This document shows, piece by piece, positions 45,268 through 58,200 of a DNA stretch of 64,000 nucleotides. Within the stretch, counting starts at the first letter, position 1; every line of letters starts with the position of its first letter. Origin of the DNA: Cladochytrium replicatum (Eukaryota > Chytridiomycota > Chytridiomycetes > Cladochytriales > Cladochytriaceae); assembly GCA_025526935.1 (NCBI GenBank), contig JAHLKD010000025.1, forward strand, positions 248,001 through 312,000, in the 5' to 3' direction. Below the pieces are notes generated by a model, which ran no database searches, had not been told where the DNA came from, and saw only the letters and a list, made by a program, of their open reading frames with translations. Both the position numbers and the translations under genes were made by a program.

Positions 45268-46094
45268 ATGAATCATCCAGATCTTCCTGATCGCTCTAAC
45301 CTACCCGCACTGTTAGAACTACCGGAGACCACAACCGAGTTAGGGAGCTCTACCAGTACTACCAGCACACCTCTCCCGGGAACACCGAACAACGCGAAAA
45401 GCTTGCAAACTCGATCATTCGAGAGGTAAAGGCAAAATTTGTCTGACTTGACAACAATCAAATGTAGCTTGCTCTGCACTCTGTTACCGAGGAGGTAGGG
45501 ACCGCATTGGTATTCCATAGTTTATTGACTTGCTCAAAGATGGTGGTGTATCCTGAGTTTGAAATGCGATTGTCCGACTGGCGCAAGCTAGCGCAACTGT
45601 GCCGCAACGAGCACAAGATCTTGAAGAACGAGTTGTATATGCTCTGGACAAAGCTGGAATTAACGACTCAAACTTTGATGCGACCCTTCAAAAGATAATC
45701 GGCGAGTTCGATCGTAAGTACGCTCGGTCGAGCATCAGTTACTTTGCTTTTACGTGTTCTTGTTCTATTTTAGACCAGGAGAACATGAGGACGCATTTGA
45801 CATGCCTCGGCTGCGTCAAGCAAATGAACGCGGACGAGGCGGTGAAGCTGGCGGAGTCGTTCAACAATATGAAGGTTTTGCAATTTGCAGGTTTGCCTGA
45901 GGTGTATTTATAGTTCAATCAGGCTTTGGTTCCCACCCATCCTCACGCATCGGCAGCGAACAAGGTAGTTACCTGAATTATAGTGAGTGGACAGTAGTTT
46001 AACGTGTTACTAGGGCGGAGTTTGGGAGTCGGTTGTGGGACTTGTTAGCAAGCCAATCGACAAGCTTTGGGATGCGACCCGCCAATTCGCTTGA
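45268..46094 (+). CDS. Small helical protein of unknown function, multi-exon
   Basis: The gene model is incomplete. Coherent exons encode TEQREKLANSIIRE then LALHSVTEE, next VPQRAQDLEERVVYALDKAG with INDSNFDATLQKIIGEFD, next HQENMRTHLTCLGCVKQMNA with DEAVKLAESFNNMKVLQFAG. The last exon reads GGVW-ESVVGLVSKPIDKLWD and ends ATRQFA before TGA. Between AGLPEVYL and FNQALVPTHPHASAANK a TAG stands in frame. Either a 23-nt segment GTTTGC...TATAG is removed or the frame is interrupted. The assigned ATG at 45268 (MNHPDLPDRSNLPALLEL) does not connect in phase to the next block without another intron. The protein is alpha-helical with a CLGC pair. I do not recognise the family. Confidence 0.45.
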
Positions 46095-47257
46095 TCGGCG
46101 TAACAGAGAAAGCGGAAAATGTTGTCGTGACGATCATCAGTGTATTTCCTCTGTATATATGCATTGAAAGATGTGAGACTTTCTTTAGTGATCTTAACTA
46201 GGTGAAATACCACCAATTTTGAACTCTGAGAAAGTACTGATCTCCTCCTACAAAAGAACGCTGAAAACTTAAAGACCTGAACAATCAAGCTCAACAAACA
46301 ACAGATTCAAGCTCAAAAATCTGCAAATCACACAAATTAAGCCAAGCTATGCTAAGTTTATTGAGCCCGACCGTTGCTGCAGAAAACAAGCGCTGTTTCG
46401 CCAACGTGCATTTCACAACTTGTTTGGCTTCTCGGAAACCAAACCAAAATTCATGAGACAACCAATGTCATCGAAAGGCTTCATCCGGCCGCGAACACAG
46501 TTCCAGACTGTTACTTTGACGAGATCAAAGACTTTTGGCTCAATGTCGTCTGCGCGATGGAACTGATTACCCCAAAAGACGATCGCAACTTGCATGATCC
46601 AGGTTCAGCGAAATCTCGAACGAATTCCAAATCTGATTGGCATTCTTTGGAGGATTGACGCCAATGACGAATCGGCGGGAAGGGGCCTTTCGGCTTGGAT
46701 ATCGATTGGCGGCAGGTCAAAAGCGGGGTTGACCAAAAAGCTGCATATTATTGTTGCAAAGGATCACAGTCTTGGGTCTGGATCTTCGATGCATATGTCG
46801 CATAAGGCGTTGTTGCTGTCCAGCTTCGCGGATCTCAAGGAACTGTGCGGCAGATGGAAGGTAATAATCTGGAACGGAGCCAATCAGACTACTCGTATCC
46901 AACTAGGCTTCTGATGCAATGGCAGAGGTTTCACGAATCACAGTCGTTATAGAGTTAGGTCAATGCAAGTTTTCGGAAGAAACTGACATGAATGCTTACT
47001 CTCAACGCAAGTATCTTGTAAGAGACATTGCAGGAAATCTGTTAGTTTCTTGCAGAGCATCTTTAGTCCTGTTTTGATTCTGGGTGCTGAGAAAACTCGT
47101 ATTATTTGCCTGGAGGCCAAAACATTGAAGCCAACGAGAGCACTCACATTAGAAGCAGCCAACAAAACAATTAATTCGTATGATAGGAAAGCGAGAACAC
47201 AAGGAAAAAACAGAGAAGACAACCCCAACATTCCCCTTTCTGCAGTCACTTCAGACT
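46095..47257. other. 1.2-kb region with broken open frames, possible relic
   Basis: Plus-strand frames near 46374-46914 carry YFDEIKDFWLNVVCAMELIT and SAWISIGGRSKAGLTKKLHI in two frames. They look protein-like, but introns and family are not evident; a decayed gene is possible. The rest is AT-rich. Confidence 0.3.
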
Positions 47258-48357
47258 TTACGCATCTTCACCGATAGCTTGCAACAGCGACTCCACATCC
47301 TTCACCCCGTCCACGTAGTACAACGCCTCCGTCTGCTTCTTCCCCACCGTCACCGTGTAGAAAGGAATCCCCGCATTCCTAAACATTGCAAGGTTCAACC
47401 CGACCGCAGGCGACGTCGTCGGTTTCGACCCGTTCTTCGTGTCGGCGGGTGCGACTCCGGCGTTCGCGACCGCAGTGACGCCAAAGGTCTCGTGGAGTGT
47501 ACTGAAGACCACTTCGTCGGTCTTCCCGTCGCCGATGCAGAGGAGGAAGTCGCATTCGGAGCCCAGGAGTGCACCGTCTTCGGAAACGAGAGAGTGCAGG
47601 ATGGTCTCGGGGGACAGCTTGGTTTCGGGGTCGGAGAGGCGGGGTTTGGAGGCGAGGTGTGCTTGGGCGTTTGTTGGGGGGATGTCGTGGTCCTTTAAGA
47701 TCGCACGGGCGGCGGAGGCTTTGTCGACTGTGGAGGGTCGGAGTTCAAGAGTGCGGTTGCCGAGAATGATCTGTTGAAAAGTTCGGTTAGGCAAAGATAA
47801 AGTTCATCTGAGAGTGAATTACTCACCGAAACAGCCATGTGGGTCAAAATCTTCTCAAGGTTGACCTGCAGCTCTGCTGCTTGCCAAGACCCGAATTCAG
47901 GGTCGGCGTTACGATAGTGCCACGTAAGGTTGATCTCTTTCTCCTCGATGAACGACCCTGGGGTTCGCTCAGTGTAGTGCATGAAGAGGGGGCGGATCGT
48001 TTCACGCCACGAAGAGTCAACTTGATCTACCAAAGGATACCATCCGTTGTTCTTGCGTCGATTTGTCATGGCTCCTTCATTATCAGTGGAGAATCCGGCA
48101 ACGTCCACACCACCGAAATCTTCGCCGAGACTGGATGGATGGCGGTAAAAACAGCCGTGTTCCGCGGAAAGACCTACACCAGTCTGGGCGAACCAGTTGT
48201 CAAGATGGATGCGCGAGCGGCCAGAAATGATGTAGATGTACACATCTGGTTTGGAGGCAATCTTCTTCAGGAGCATTAGAAGTGCGGTGGATGGCTTGGC
48301 GAACTCTGGGAGTTTGTGGGATGTTGTAAGGGTTCCGTCGTAGTCCAGGAAAATGAC
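47258..48357 (-). pseudogene. Trehalose-6-phosphate phosphatase domain lacking its 5' exons
   Basis: The enzyme domain dephosphorylates trehalose 6-phosphate (HAD superfamily). The reading frame begins at an apparent splice acceptor (CACCATTCAG at 48358) with VIFLDYDGTLTT, the DxDGT nucleophile motif. It continues VYIYIISGRSRIHLDNWFAQ, GLSAEHGCFYRHP and SFIEEKEINLTWHYRNADPE. After one intron come IILGNRTLELRPSTVDKAS, CDFLLCIGDGKTDEVVFSTL (motif IV GDGxTD) and FYTVTVGKKQTEALYYVDGV, ending AIGEDA with TAA at 47258-47260. The domain itself is intact and all catalytic motifs are present. In fungi this domain normally follows a glycosyltransferase-20 synthase domain in one polypeptide. Here no ATG or synthase exon exists in the 75 bp before the next gene's stop at 48433. 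The gene therefore looks 5'-truncated, unless a first exon lies beyond the neighbouring gene. Confidence 0.75.
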
Positions 48358-48432
48358 CTGAATGGTGAAATTAAGGCAGCTGCTCAATGAATATGAAAAT
48401 TGCAGTAATTCTAGAGATCTTTCAACCCTTGC

Positions 48433-51033
48433 CTAGCGATTTTCATGGCTCGCCTCGCTCCCACTGCCCCGATCTCGCACGGGACTCCTCGACCTCGACC
48501 TCTGCCTCAAAGTATAATTATGAACTCTCCCAACCGACCCGGCGTGTACACTCGTGTCCATATAATGCATCGCTGGAACCCCAAGATGGTATTGAAAGTT
48601 AACCGCCGTCGTCCTCCCTCCAGATCTCGGGCTTCCGCATTGCGGCGACTGCGTTGTTTCCGGACAGTCCGGGCACACCGCCGCAATCACAGGACTCCGT
48701 CGCGGCGGGCTGTCGCTGTCCCCGTATCGCACCGGACTCACCGACCTGCCGGGACGACCGGACCCCGACCGCGAATGTACGATGTGGTGGTGATGGTGCA
48801 CGTACGTATGGGGTACCGGAACCGCGATGCCTTCTCCGACAACCTTGACAGTCCAATCGTCTTCGAGCAGGTCATGGAACGATGTGAGCTGATCGACGCG
48901 GACTTTCCTACGGCGCTTGGAAGCCGCGCGCGATGGGCCGCGAGGTGAGGAAGGCTCTTCTTCGTCTTGGGGTGAAGCCAATGCGGTCTCGTGGACCGAC
49001 TCGGCTTCAATCAGGTATTCCAGTGAATCGACGTCCCCGGGTCCTGTGATGACGTCATTGCTGTCCGTCCCGTCGCCACTGTACGTTTGCTGCACTTTGG
49101 CAAGCACGCCATCGTTCCAGGCCCAATCGCACACGTTGAGCAGGACAGCGAGCGCGGTGGCAATCAGACTCATCCCCATGAAGAAGTACTCCACATTCGT
49201 AAAGTCAGCGGGGTCGGACGAGGCTTCGTCGGTGTTCCTGATACGCGCGACCACCAGCGGAAACACAAAGAGGGAGAAATTGAGGGAGACTGTCATGAAC
49301 CCGTATGCCGTCGCAATTTGGTGGCGTCCGACCAGATAGGGCACACAGGGCCAAAGAGCTGAAGCAAAGACTGAATAGGCTATGCCGAGAACGGTCATGG
49401 AGAAGAATGGGGTGAGGGTTGTGAAACAAAGGAGGGCGTGGGTTGCGAAGAGCATAAGGCCGGCCAAAGGCAGCACTGTCGAGCGGTGACCGTGGCGATC
49501 TACTAATATTCCGCACAGTGGAGATCCGACGGCCGAAATCAAATCGGGAATTGACATCACTGGAAAACAGAATGAATTGTTTGGCCGAGCAGGTTCTTTG
49601 TAAGCTTACCAAGTCCCGCAGTTTGGTAGTCCCCTGGAAACCATTTCTGCTGGAAATCTATTCCAAAGTTCAGAAACGAGTTAGGGTTTTGCACAAACAC
49701 TTACAGTCTGTGCAAATGTGGAAGAATGGAACGGCAGTCGCTGGAAGGAGAGCTTGATCAGGAAAATTCAAAAAGGAAGCAATTTTCGATGCAAACCATA
49801 AAGGGCTATCGTGGTAAGACACAGGAGCCAGAACGACAAGCTGAATCCGCACCGAAGATGTACAGTTTCATCCTCCACATCATATTCTTCCGATGCATAT
49901 GAATCGTTCTCATCCGAAGAGCCTTCCGTTTCCCCAATGAACTCGTTTCGGGAGACCTTGAGAGCCAGCTGCAAATACTGCTTCTTTCCAGGTACACCAA
50001 CATAGGTGGACGAACTCGTGGTCGCAGACATGCTCTCTGGGACTGAAAGAAGCGGCCTACTTGATTCTTCTTCTATGGAATCCTCCTCGTCCACGTCTTG
50101 ATCCTCCACATGGAACAACACGCTGCGACCGTCGTTGTCCGCATCCATATCGTCATGTGAAATCACGGCATTGGAGATCTTTTGATTCTCTTCGTCGCAA
50201 TCATCGGCATTGTCGACTGCGACTCCAGCCGCGATTCTTGATGCAGGTCGGTCAAGGTACACCAGTGCAGCGCTGCACGCAAAGGACAGCAAACAAACGC
50301 CGAGTCCGAACCACCCCGCAACAGGAGTCCGGCTGAGCCCGTCTCTCAGCATTCCTCCAAATTCCACAGCTTTGTTAACAAGGCTCCACACCATCCCACG
50401 CTTACTCTCCTCATTCTCATCCGCGGGTCCGACTAGCCAAGGGCTCAAGTTATCGTTCAACGCCGTCGCGACCCGCGCGAACGACAAGTTGAGTCCCAAT
50501 GCAAACGCAAGCGCGCGGCCTTTGAACCAGTCGGTCGTAATCCGAGCCTGCGCGACCTCGAGCGATTCTCCGCCGAGACCGAACACGACGCGACCGACGA
50601 GCATCAGCTGGAAATGCTTCAGCGCGATCCCGAGGGCGAAGAGGAACTGGCCCAGGCACACCAGGGAGGAGAATCCGAGAAGGGTGAACGTTGGACCCAC
50701 GGAATCGACAAGCATTCCGCCGAAGAGTGGGAGGAAGATGTTGGGGAGGGAGTAGACGGAGTAGAGGAGGTTGATCTGATACTGGTACTCGCCGTACTCT
50801 GTTCCTAGCCATTTCTTGGAATAGGTTCAGGGAATGCGATTTGGAGAAATGATCGGGTAGTGTACCTGTAATGGGACGTTGAGAGCGGCGGGGATATCGT
50901 AACAGTAGTAGTTTCCCATCATGATAGTGCACGCGCAAACGAGGACAACCCAATGGCGGGCCGTGATCCCAGATGGTCTCCTTCGCATAATCCTGCGTGG
51001 GGCCTCATCGCTCAGGTTGCCAGGACGTGACAT
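48433..51033 (-). CDS. MFS transporter, MFSD1-like (lysosomal type)
   Basis: This multi-pass transporter resembles MFSD1, a lysosomal dipeptide exporter. Start MSRPGNLSDEAPRR is the first ATG in frame (51031-51033). The first helix is HWVVLVCACTIMMGNYYCYD. After an intron come YQINLLYSVYSLPNIFLPLF with GGMLVDSVG (the MFS loop 2-3 motif) and LVGRVVFGLGGESLEVAQAR, whose GGESLxVAQ is characteristic of MFSD1. A long acidic central loop (SHDDMDADNDGRS; VEDQDVDEEDSIEEESSR) precedes the second half: LSAVGSPLCGILVDRHG-like, FASALWPCVPYLVGRHQIAT, AYGFMTVSLNFSLFVFPLV and FFMGMSLIATALAVLLNVCD. The cytosolic tail is about 190 residues, Ser/Arg-rich with a run of His (YVHHHHHIVH), and ends SHENR before TAG at 48433-48435. 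About three introns; intact. Confidence 0.88.
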
Positions 51034-51439
51034 CACTGAGGCTTCAGCGTGTGGCTTCGTGCGCGTCGGGATAGCACCACGATGGAACGATGCTTCATTG
51101 TTGTAATTACCACACGAGGACGTTGTTGCCCTCCGGCCTCCGGGCAACTTCACAATACAAACGGGACATCCTGAGCATTACATCAGGACCACTGTGTCAA
51201 TAATGCGACAATTACTAGTCTTCACCCACACAAGCCATCGCCATAGAGCCATCATGACAAGGTTGCAGTTTGCCCCTGATTTGGTTGCCATTCGTGTGCT
51301 GACGGTGCCTCGACTACAGGCTTATACCCATACAGAGCCGAGCGCGATTTAGCGCATCTCCCGTCTTTTTGCGAAACGCAGACAAAACGGTGCGTCATTT
51401 GATCAACGAATTTCTCCGAGTATATCTGCTTAATCAATA
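51034..51439. promoter_or_regulatory. Divergent intergenic region between MFSD1-like and trimethyllysine dioxygenase genes
   Basis: The minus-strand frame stays open upstream of 51033 to a GTG at 51153 but has no earlier ATG. The interval must hold two divergent promoters; no element was recognised. Confidence 0.4.
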
Positions 51440-52919
51440 TTCTGTTTATTTCCAGGCGTGGGCTTCCAATGGAAAGATCATGATCTCTCTGGGATACAAA
51501 GAAGCCATCCGCATTGTAAGTCAGACTGGAAAACCGGAATTATCATTGATGTATCAATTTTAAATCTCATTTTGCCACCTTTTCTGGCTCCCGGATCACT
51601 CCCATGCCAAGAATGCTTTCACCAGATTACAAAACAGCGACTTTTGGACACTGTCAATGTTCCTTCGGACATTGCTCCAAATGAAATGACTTTGAGTCCG
51701 GATGGAAAGAAAATCCGAATCACTTGTGAGACATGAGCTGCTTGGGAGCAATGATTGGAAATCTTATGATTTTTAAGGGACCCACGGCGGGCATGTTTCT
51801 GAATACACTCTAGAGTGGCTTCGAGAGCATTGGTACGACCCACCTGTGAAGACGCAGACTGTGCTGAACCGGTACTGGTGAAACGAGATTACTTGATTCA
51901 AAGATACTGACTGTAATCAAGTCCAAAGCATTTGTGGGGGGTCGGAGCTCGAAAACAAGCTGCCTACAGTATCCTTTGATGAAGTGATGCAAAGCGACAA
52001 GGGACAGTTGATTGCTGGTTCTGCACTTGGACTGTCATCGAGAAGCACACTCAAACTTTACTGTTCAGGATGTCTATGGCATCGCCTTCGTTGACGGTGT
52101 ACCAGCCAGTGAAGAAGGCACACGTAAAGTTTCGGAGCGCATTGCATTCATTCGTAAATCGCACTATGGTACTGAGATACACTTATAGTATTTATTATCA
52201 ATTTGTAATCGTTTGTGTAGGCACGCTGTGGAGTTTCACGAATGATTTGGAGCATGGAGATACTGCTTACACAGACCTTGCGCTTCCAGCACACACTGAC
52301 ACGACCGATTTCACCGACCCAGTAGGGTAATTTCTGGGATCTGATGCTCTTCCCAAAGACTAATGGCAATATGTTCAGGCTCCAACTATTCCACGTTATT
52401 CACTTCGAAAACACTGGTGGAGACTCGCTCTACGTAGACGGGTTTCACGTTGCCCAGCAACTGAAAGAGTCTGCCCCGGAACACTTTGACACGCTTTCGC
52501 GTATCCCAATCCCAACACACTCTGCAGGGGACGAATCTGTGCTCGTGACCCCGTCAGTGTCTCGTGGAGTCCCGATCTTGAACCACAACCCTCTGACCGG
52601 TGAGCTGCGTCAGATCAGGTTCAACAATGACGACCGCTCAGTGCTTGACGGACGATACGTTGAAACATCAGAGGACATTCCGCGGTTTTATGCAGCACTG
52701 AAGGAGTGGACAAGCTTGCCGAGGAAGAAGGAGAACGAGTTGTGGATCCCGTTGAGGCCTGGGAGGGTAGCCGTTGTGAATAATTGGAGGGTGTTGCATG
52801 GACGTGGGTCGTACAGGGCGAAGCGGCGGGTGTGTAGAGCGTATGTCGGAATGGACGATTTCAAGAGCAGGTTGCAAACGGTGACGCTTGGTGCAAAAGC
52901 CAAAGAGATTGATTTGTGA
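51440..52919 (+). CDS. Trimethyllysine dioxygenase (carnitine biosynthesis)
   Basis: This Fe(II)/2-oxoglutarate enzyme hydroxylates trimethyllysine in mitochondria, the first step of carnitine synthesis. Blocks in order are ITKQRLLDTVNVPSDIAPNE, THGGHVSEYTLEWLREHWYD, PTVSFDEVMQSDKG, and VYGIAFVDGVPASEEGTRKV with SERIAFIRKSHYG. Then come WSFTNDLEHGDTAYTDLALP and AHTDTTDFTDPVG, whose HTD holds two iron ligands. These are followed by LQLFHVIHFENTGGDSLYVD, GFHVAQQLKESAPEHFDTLS, QIRFNNDDRSVLDG and GRVAVVNNWRVLHGRGSYRA, which carries the third iron-ligand His. The protein ends AKEIDL. Introns are short and clear in the second half. The first exons and the ATG were not resolved, and the join near 52000-52070 is uncertain, so a 5' defect cannot be excluded. 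Confidence 0.82.
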
Positions 52920-52991
52920 ACGGAATAAAATTGAGCGCTGCTTATACACGTGCGTGATTGGCATCCCAAGTGCCCCTGATCCGTGCGAAAG

Positions 52992-55040
52992 ATGGCTGAT
53001 CGTCGAGTGTTGAAATACGAATCTCCTGCTCATCAAGAGGTTAAACCCGACATCAGCGAAACTCTGCTCGAGCTGAAGAGATCTCTGCCGTTTCTCCCAG
53101 GCCATCAGTTTGACATTGATAAGGTAGAAGATCCGTTCGACTGTGCTGTGTTTGAACATAAGCAGATTCTCCCCCATCATAGGAAATCCCAAGCCTTTGA
53201 TTACTGCAATGGGGTCGCCGTCTTCAAGGAAGAAGCTCCAGGGATAGGTATTTTACAGTTTTTCTCCGAATAAGTCTCGGAAATCACTGATTGCGGTCCA
53301 GGCGGAATACCTTTGACTGGTCAAGAGGAGGTCAAAGTTCACACGTCCTTGGAGATCTATCCGCACATGGATGGGGTTGGAATCAGCGTGCCTGCCTGGG
53401 TAGCCTTTGATCAGAAGGTTTGAGAAAAAATTAACCAGATTTTCAAAGAATTCTGAGGATCTGCCGTAGGTGCTGAGATTCTATGCGTACTTCCAAGAAG
53501 CTGTCCATGAAAAGCGCGAAGAGCAGTATCGTGTTCGAAAGTATGCAAGGCCATCTACTGCCACGATCTATTTAACGATTGTGCACTACAGAGTGAACAT
53601 CTATTTCTACCTTGAAGACGACACTATCCATGTCAGTGAGCCAAAGACTCAAAATAGTGGAATTCCTCAGGGTATGAACTGATGTACGTAGAGTTTTGAG
53701 GGTCTCAATTCCTCATTTTTCAGGAACATTGATAAGACGCCACCGTATTCCCAAGGCGGATTCGGTGAAAGGACAACACTACATTGTCACTGATTTGAAT
53801 GTTGAGAAAGAAGTCACTTTCTATTCTCGAACTTTCAAGATTATCGGATGTGATGGATTCACCAGGGTTTGTTCAAATGATTCAGTCCACACTTCAATTG
53901 CTCATGTGATTCTTCGCCAAATAGGATTTCTTGGGCGCTCTAGGAATTGAAGTACCGAAGGGTCAAGAGTTTCCAAAGGATCCCTATGAGACCCACCGCT
54001 CTGAAATGTTGTCTCGAATCAAGAAGACATTGCAATCAAACACAAAACCACACATTTCGCCTCTCAAGACGTTTCTTGAAAACGATCGCCGGGTTCTTCG
54101 TTTCTACTGTGTGTGGGACGATACCAACAGTGTGTTTGGCGATGTGCGTCACATGGTCATCCACTATTACCTCAGCGACGACACAATCGAGATTCGCGAA
54201 GCGATTCCGCCCAACAGCGGCAGGGAGCATAACACGTTGTTCTTGAGACGCTGTCGCCTCCCCAAACGCTTCCACAGCAACAGTCTTGGGTTTACCCAGA
54301 ACTCAAACATCCCCAATAGCGCGCATCTGAATCCGAACGGGGAGACCGGGGATGAGTTTTACACTGACCGGGACCTGATGATTGGTTCGGTGCTTCATCT
54401 CTATGGTCGACCCTTTGTGATCTGTGACTGCGATGAGTTTACAAAGGAATACTACCGTGAAACGTATGGCCTTGAGAACTTTGATCCTCTGCGCATCGAG
54501 GACTACGATGTTGTAGAGGAGAACAGAGCGCAGGAATTGATGTCGTTTTTCCCTATCGCGGCTGAGAAAGCAAACGAATCTTCCTCGCTTGCTATCCCGT
54601 CGACTACAAACAACCTTCCCAAGAAGGATTTCAGAAAGATCTCCCAGTTTGATGGTGTCACACTTCGGTACTCGGCGACTTTAAAGTCTATGAAGCGGGT
54701 GGATCAGGACCGAAAGTTTGTCATTTCTTTGTACCCTGCTGACGACTCGATCACTGTTTTTGAGCCGCATCAGCGCAACTCTGGGATTATCGGTGGTAAG
54801 TTTTTAGAGAAGCAAAACATCCGAAAGTCCGACGGGACCTACTTCACTGTCCAAGACTTTTACATCGGTAATATGAACAGAAAGTTAAACCAAGTGCCTT
54901 GATTGATTATTGGTCTTGCAGGTGCCGAAGTTGAGTTTTATCATCATATTTTCGTCCTTGGTGGTGCCGATGATTATGCTGTCAAGTTTATGGATCAGCA
55001 CCCCGAAATGTTTCCCAAACACAGGCCAGCGGCGCAGTAA
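52992..55040 (+). CDS. EFHC/Rib72-type axonemal protein with three DM10 domains
   Basis: EFHC proteins are microtubule inner proteins of ciliary doublet microtubules. Start [20 protein letters not shown] is at 52992. The N-terminus has [20 protein letters not shown] and [20 protein letters not shown], the family signature. DM10 domain 1 is [20 protein letters not shown] with [20 protein letters not shown] and [12 protein letters not shown]. Domain 2 is [20 protein letters not shown] with [20 protein letters not shown] and [16 protein letters not shown]. Domain 3 is [20 protein letters not shown] with [20 protein letters not shown] and [20 protein letters not shown]. The linker [19 protein letters not shown] also fits. 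The protein ends HRPAAQ before TAA at 55038-55040, so the C-terminal EF-hand of the animal and algal proteins is absent. About five short introns; no frame break. It supports a zoospore-forming organism. Confidence 0.9.
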
Positions 55041-55289
55041 AGTCTGCTCATTTCTGATAAATATAATTACCAGGAAAGACATACTCCGATAAAGTGAAAA
55101 GCATAAACGTTGGTACATTAAATTCACACGGTTCGACTGGTGCGAAGTGAGAGATTCTCGTCACAAAGGCAAGCATCGGACCGATACAACGTTGGAACCA
55201 AGGACTCCCGAGCTTATCTTCAAGCTATCTCACAGTATCTGCGTATAAGCAGTAATGCAGCACAGAAAGAAATACGGCGCATGAAACAT

Positions 55290-58200
55290 GGCCCGTCTCG
55301 CAAAGTTGAAAGAATCGCTCATTGCAGGACGGCGGAAAAGAGGAGAAGGTGGAAGGGAATCAGAGGCATCTCATCGATAAGATTCTTGCCAGATTTTCGG
55401 CTGAGTTTACAGAGGCGAGTTAAAGTCCTGCAGATACACCAAAAATGCTGACCCTGTCCATGAGCTAAGCAAAAATCCAACGATGCAGTTCGCGTCATAA
55501 TTTGATCGAAGGGGAGTGTTAAGCATGATTTCCAGGTGCAACATAGGCTCAGATTATCTTCCACGTCGACCTCTCGAAGGTGTCTGCGACTGCCAGTGGC
55601 TCGTTGAGCTTGTTCTCTGGAATAGGTGGGCATAAGACCGCGAAGACAGTTACAGCTGTTGAGAACAACGGAAGACCGTTCTCGGGGGATGATTGGAGGC
55701 GACTGAGATCGATTGCAGAGGGGAGCCCAGATGAACAAAAGGTGCAGTCCTTTCAGTTTTTTATGATCCTATGATACCGACGCAACATCTGCATATTATG
55801 TACATTCGATTTTTTGGTGGGATCACATATGATAACTTCTTTTTGATGATGAGCTGAACAAGTTGAACAGGAGTCGGATTTATTCGCTCTTCAGCATAGC
55901 CGAAGAGCCACTCGTGACATACGGGAATGAATGCATGGTGTGTTTCTGGAAAGGTACAGGGCCCCACCTTTTGTATGCTCGAAATCTTTGCTTATTGTTT
56001 CGCAGGCGACCACTGTTCACAAAGACAGACAACTTGTATAGACGTTCTCAGTGGACCACATTCGATTTGGCTCTGAGAGAGCCAATAGAAGTGCCAGAAG
56101 TCCAGGAATTTGGCCGCTTCCTTGCCACTTCAGTTGCTTTCACAAACAAGCTCCGCAAAATTGAAGTGTTTTTCTAAGATCAGAGAGTCCTATACTTCGA
56201 GAAGAAGGTTGAAGATCCTCAGCCCTTACCACTGCGCAGATCTACTTACATCGTCAACTCTCGAAACAACATATTTACTCTGGAATCAATTAATGTCAAG
56301 CAAGTGCAACTGGATGTAGTGGCACTGCTGGAGTTTGAGTTAGCAGTCCGGTATTCCAGGGTATACCGGACCCTCGACAGACCAAAGAAAGCCATTTCAA
56401 CTTGTCTATGCGGACTGCTGTGGGCGAGATCAAAGTTATGCTGTCAGACGCATTCAACAAAGAGATGGAGCGAACGACAAAGAAGCGACCATCACTTTAG
56501 ACGAGCATACAACTCATGTTTTCCAACTCTTATGAATACGAGAATAGTTCTGGATTGAGCGATAAAATCTCAATGTTCGATGACTTAATCCCATCCCCGA
56601 AAGAATGTGTTTCTCTACAAAGATCCCACACTGTCTGAACACGGATTTCCAACTCATCAGACAACGGGATGTGCAATTCAAATGGCGTCGCATTTAATCT
56701 TCACTGTTGAGCGATAGTCGATTGACTGTGTGGATAAGACTCTGAATATATTCACTAAGGAAGTTCTTTTCGTGCCTGGTCTCTTAGCCAGAATCATATA
56801 CGATGAGGAAATGAAGTCTATTGATTGCATGTAACAAGAGATGTCCTGGTCAGGAAAATATGGGAGATTGTACATGAACGATGTGATCTCTGTGTCAGGA
56901 ATTAGAACTGGTTTGTCAGTCATTAATTGACCAGAAGCAGTGACCAAACTGGGTGATTAATCATCACAACTTGCCTTCAGGAAACCTTTACGGCAGTGTG
57001 CTTTGAAGAAATGAGCCCACAAATCTTTACGGAATCGGAAATGGTTGCGCTGATGAGATGGTGGACCGAGTTTCGAAAGAGAGTTGCTGTGATGCGCTTG
57101 GAAATTCATTAGTTCTTAAATCTGGCTAAGTTTTTCTTTGACACCAAATTCGATATCGAAGGACAATCGCGGTGAATGGTCATTAAGCCAGATTAACCAC
57201 CATTTCAACCAGAAGATCTTTCCGCCCGATCTTCCCCGTGCTTCGACGGTTCTACCACTGGAGATAGGCAAGAACTTTGCAAAATACGACTTTGAGTCAA
57301 GTTTTGGGTATCTTTATCTGTAATTTTGCGATTATTTCAGTCTGAGAGATTCTCGGGGGTTGGACTGAGCTCACTGTGGTTGACTGGACTAGACACCTTG
57401 TGAAGCTTTCCGAGTTTTCTAGTGATACTTGTATGCTCAAGGCAATACCGAACGCTATCGAATGAGAATCGGACAATACTGTTCTCACTCCTCACATCAC
57501 AAAATATATCCCAACAACGATAGGACTCTGCATCCTCCAGGATCCCAGTTAAGGTCGCTAAAACGGTGGAAACCACTTGAAGTTCAACACGCTCCCTGCT
57601 CCCAGCTTTCGAAAGAAAGCATCCGATGCACTCTTGTGGTTGAGTGTGACAACAGGAAAATCACCGAACTGAGCTACTGTACGCAAGTACGCCTCACATG
57701 CAACTCATCAAGTATGTCAGCAACGTGAAATAGAAGTCACCGACGTTGAACTTGGACGTCTCAAGTTGACGCCGCTGTTTCCGACGAACCGCCAGGTCCT
57801 CATCAATCACCAACCGACCGTTACATCCATCATAAGTGGCATCACGTCTTCGTCTTCCTCCACGCCAAGCTTGTTCTGAAAGCTTGCCGAGGTAGCAGGT
57901 GGCAGTAGCAGAGACTCCAAGGAAGGGAAGCAAAGTTCCTCTTCTTCGAGCTTGAAGAGCAGCAGCGCAAGTACTTCCGTACCTGAAGCTACACCAGCCC
58001 CTTCTCAAGATACGAAAGTGACGTTGACACCATCGACGAAGAGGTACAAAGCATCAGAGCTCTATCCTCCCGATGAGCTGTTCCGGTCGATTGCACTTCC
58101 AATCATCGATTTGATGGAGACCTACCAGTGAAGATGGTGTATCAGAGATTGTTGTTTGATGGTTTCCAATGTTTGCTTTCAGCCCAGCTCTTAACAAGAT

